From contig CP092879.1 of the NCBI GenBank assembly GCA_030710605.1, positions 41,845,008 to 41,909,007 of the forward strand: DNA of 64,000 nt, in the 5' to 3' direction. Numbering within the stretch: position 1 is the first letter of the stretch; every line of letters begins with the position of its first letter. Below are positions 63,691 to 64,000 of the stretch, piece by piece. Under the pieces are notes generated by a model. The model had not been told where the DNA came from and did no database searches. It saw only the letters and a list, made by a program, of their open reading frames with translations. Both the position numbers and the translations under genes were made by a program. This stretch comes from Cordylochernes scorpioides (Eukaryota > Arthropoda > Arachnida > Pseudoscorpiones > Chernetidae).

Positions 63691-64000
63691 ATGGAAATTA
63701 GCCCAGGCGCCAGCAAAACAAAAGGCAATAACAAACCGAGAGAGAAGAAACTGGCAACGAGCGGAAAGAGACTGACAACGAACGAAGCGACAAGACACAC
63801 CCTGGCGACGGTAATTTTAGAACTGACCGCCGCGCTACAAGGGGCAAGATCCACGCAACTGGAAACGGTCTTCCGGAGCGCCACCCCCGGGGCAACCGAC
63901 GCCCGCACCGCCGGTACGTGTCCGAACAACCTGACGCCCACCGAGGAGTCGCCACCCGCCATGCCGTACCCGTGCACCCGGAAGCAATCCACGCGACACG
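63691..64000 (+). CDS. Open reading frame running off the window, retroelement gag/ORF1-like by context
   Basis: The ATG at 63691 opens 103 codons without a stop to the window end. The sequence begins MEISPGASKTKGNNKPREKK; it is basic at the N-terminus, then Thr/Ala/Pro-rich. G+C content is much higher than in any other part of the window, with C/G-ending codons, so this is not a chance frame in A+T-rich DNA. No domain is recognisable in the visible part. A tandem-monomer leader placed just before an ATG and a basic N-terminus suggest ORF1/gag of a retroelement, but a host gene or another element cannot be excluded. The competing reverse-strand open frames over the same DNA look like shadows. 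Confidence 0.5.
   Translation, partial: MEISPGASKTKGNNKPREKKLATSGKRLTTNEATRHTLATVILELTAALQGARSTQLETVFRSATPGATDARTAGTCPNNLTPTEESPPAMPYPCTRKQSTRH

Noticed and set aside
63561-63992. 143-codon reverse-strand frame with hydrophobic segments
   Set aside because: It runs through the 72-bp tandem repeats and lies opposite the + strand frame that starts right after them. Its apparent membrane segments mirror Thr/Ala/Lys codons.

Overview
The window looks like repeat-rich, A+T-rich (roughly 70 % by eye) eukaryotic nuclear DNA, most likely from an arthropod. The evidence is intron-less, broken transposase and reverse-transcriptase remnants of families common in arthropods (mariner with SPDxAPxD-type catalytic motifs, DUF4817-type Tc1/mariner relatives, I-like and R1/LOA-like LINEs, a Ty3/Gypsy element), a tRNA-derived SINE, many hairpin MITEs and minisatellites. 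There are no operons, ribosome-binding sites or recognisable cellular genes, and two 100-base runs of N mark scaffold gaps. The exact taxon cannot be fixed from the sequence. I found no intact gene; every recognised coding region is a mobile-element remnant.

Layout. 0-21 kb: scattered MITEs, LINE 3' ends, a SINE with a clean 14-bp target-site duplication, a deleted mariner, a pogo/Tigger-like minisatellite, a 186-bp tandem array interrupted by an unclassified element (here 'repeat M'), and gap 1. 21-28.5 kb: a mariner with good terminal repeats, hairpin MITEs, a pogo-like end, and a 144-bp perfect-arm hairpin. 28.6-51.5 kb: two related composite transposons in opposite orientation, with a 2.2-kb spacer holding gap 2. 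51.5-58.6 kb: a 60-bp tandem array, a SINE, LINE tails, an A+T minisatellite and long featureless stretches. 58.6-62.6 kb: a second mariner of the 21.7-kb family and more MITEs. 62.7-64 kb: G+C-richer sequence with three tandem-repeat blocks leading directly into an open reading frame that runs off the window.

The centre is the most informative part. A Tc1/mariner-superfamily transposon with a DUF4817-type transposase and unusually long (about 430 bp) terminal inverted repeats was hit by an I-like LINE exactly at the transposase start codon; the 10-bp target duplication GGCATTCCAG is still visible on both sides (30820-30829 and 37620-37629). The composite exists twice (28618-38201 and, inverted, 40439-51452). 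Both copies end at the terminal repeats with flanking TA and share the same LINE/transposon junction, so the LINE was already inside when the transposon was copied. Copy 1 then took a Ty3/Gypsy element (with a 14-residue proline-rich repeat tail on its integrase). Copy 2 took two further LINEs and repeat M, and lost about 0.95 kb across the transposase/LINE junction.

Family names used below are local labels: MITE-A (ends with GTACAAATGTGAAATTGTAC), MITE-F (core ACTTCGGCCAG), MITE-H (core GGCTCATCAGTGGTGAACCC), repeat S (core CTGGCTTAAGGCGTAAG), repeat M, LINE-I, LINE-I2, LINE-R, LINE-G (tail GGTCTTAATAAAG) and LINE-C.
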